A stretch of 6,997 nt of DNA, taken from Candidatus Heimdallarchaeota archaeon (lineage in GTDB: Archaea; Asgardarchaeota; Heimdallarchaeia; Heimdallarchaeales; Heimdallarchaeaceae). The notes beneath the pieces are model-generated. The model searched no databases and was not told the origin of the DNA. It worked only from the letters and a program-made list of their open reading frames with translations. The stretch is from assembly GCA_016839875.1 (NCBI GenBank), contig JAEOTK010000140.1, positions 1 to 6,997 of the forward strand. The letters are read 5' to 3'. Below are positions 6,448 through 6,997 of this stretch, piece after piece (within the stretch, counting starts at the first letter, position 1; every line of letters begins with the position of its first letter). The position numbers and the translations under genes are program-made.

Positions 6448-6897
6448 TTACATCTTTTGGTAATTTGAATGAGAGAATATCTTTTCACTTCTTCCTATCC
6501 GTGTTTCTAATTCTAGTTCCTTAATTGAAGATTCAAAGCTTATATTTCTGATTATTATGCTGTTTGGTGGTAGATTAAACCCACTTTCAAAGCTGCTAGT
6601 AATTGACTCACGGTTTTTATTTGAAGTAATTACAATAGAACCTAACTCAATGTACCCTTCTTCGTTAATAATTATGTGTTTGAGTAATTCGTTTGTTTTA
6701 TCAAAGAAGAAGAATCCTCGCTCAAGGTTTTCATCTTTTGATCTTTTTTTTACTTTCTGCTCATATGAGATAATATCTTTGCCATATAATTGAAAGGTAA
6801 TATGTGAATCAAATTCTTCTTCAATATCGTTCTCTAATTTTCCTTGCCAGCTTCCTAAGAGCCAATGAAGGTCTGAAATTGGATTCTTAATCTCCAT
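6448..6897 (-). CDS. Nitrobindin-like (THAP4/DUF1794-type) beta-barrel haem-binding protein
   Basis: The 149-residue length, an N-terminal LHWLLGSWQGK (10-20) matching the family's LLGxWxGxG opening, LERGFFFF (58-65) where nitrobindins have ExGFlR, and EGYIELG (80-86) in place of the GxxExxxG strand all fit the ten-stranded nitrobindin barrel. In that family the haem iron is held by a histidine close to the C-terminus; here His143 stands seven residues from the end (FSHSNYQKM), in the matching place. Nitrobindins bind ferric haem and act on nitric oxide and peroxynitrite in the cytosol. The His before the ExG motif seen in many members is absent, so activity is not assured, and a related fatty-acid-binding-protein-like barrel without haem remains possible. 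The ATG at 6897 is supported by a well-placed TATA box. Base composition matches the neighbours. Confidence 0.55.
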   Translation of the reverse strand: MEIKNPISDLHWLLGSWQGKLENDIEEEFDSHITFQLYGKDIISYEQKVKKRSKDENLERGFFFFDKTNELLKHIIINEEGYIELGSIVITSNKNRESITSSFESGFNLPPNSIIIRNISFESSIKELELETRIGRSEKIFSHSNYQKM

Positions 6898-6911
6898 AGA
6901 ATCATCTAAAG

Positions 6912-6997
6912 ATGGATGTATTTAAAAACTCTATCTTTGAATATTTCTTACCAAGAGTTGTATCGCATGATAGATGTAAATGCTGGGAAGCTTTTCA
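6912..6997 (+). CDS. Possible start of a divergent unknown gene, cut by the right edge
   Basis: From the ATG at 6912 the plus strand is open to the window end for 28 codons, with a protein-like composition (MDVFKNSIFEYFLPRVV, then a CKCW segment). A weak TATA-like TTCTTAAT at 6884-6891 sits at leaderless spacing. If real, its start is only 14 bases from that of the nitrobindin-like gene, and each promoter lies inside the other's coding region. A competing minus-strand frame (6996 down to a TAG at 6931, 21 codons) could instead be the tail of an upstream gene, and the sequence is too short to decide. No family was recognised. Confidence 0.25.
   Translation, partial: MDVFKNSIFEYFLPRVVSHDRCKCWEAF
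6919..6926 (-). promoter_or_regulatory. TATA box of the nitrobindin-like gene (leaderless transcript)
   Basis: The minus strand reads TTTAAATA, a near-consensus archaeal TATA element, centred about 25 bases before the ATG at 6897. Transcription would begin at or within a base or two of the start codon, and no Shine-Dalgarno sequence is present, so translation is probably leaderless. Confidence 0.55.

Noticed and set aside
6557..6793. Plus-strand open frame of 78 codons.
   Set aside because: It is antisense to the nitrobindin-like gene, which has family motifs and a good promoter; the frame has no supporting feature.

Overview
The window is AT-rich and looks archaeal. Three signs point that way. 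One gene product aligns from end to end with archaemetzincins, a family best known from archaea. Several genes have TATA-like boxes about 25 bases before their start codons, as expected for leaderless archaeal transcripts. Oligo-T runs, not hairpin-plus-T terminators, follow the genes. The AT-richness and mix of families would suit an Asgard-type or other mesophilic archaeon, but no marker gene here fixes the lineage.

Layout from left to right: (1) a DMT/EamA-type membrane transporter, minus strand, cut off at the left edge; (2) a 580-residue multi-pass membrane protein of unknown function, minus; (3) a 654-residue N6-adenine DNA methyltransferase with its own TaqI-like specificity region and no visible nuclease domain, minus; (4) a divergent plus-strand gene whose C-terminal half carries a YkgJ-type cysteine cluster, fused to an N-terminal half I do not recognise; (5) convergent with it, a small minus-strand archaemetzincin homologue in which every catalytic and zinc-binding residue of the HExxHxxGxxH motif is replaced while the structural four-cysteine site remains; (6) a small nitrobindin-like beta-barrel protein, minus, with a candidate proximal haem histidine seven residues from its C-terminus; (7) about 100 bases at the right edge that may hold the start of a divergent plus-strand gene.

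Coding is dense. All intergenic gaps are about 100 bases or less, and no RNA gene, CRISPR array, insertion sequence or origin was seen. The genes do not form an obvious single pathway: most same-strand neighbours are separated by gaps with their own promoter-like elements. The best candidate for new biology is the archaemetzincin pseudoprotease, with a cluster of inverted repeats in its promoter region. The methyltransferase has no recognisable restriction partner here, so a restriction-modification system is not supported. A functional link between the pseudoprotease, the nitrobindin-like protein and the cysteine-cluster protein (metal or nitric-oxide handling) is possible but rests only on proximity.
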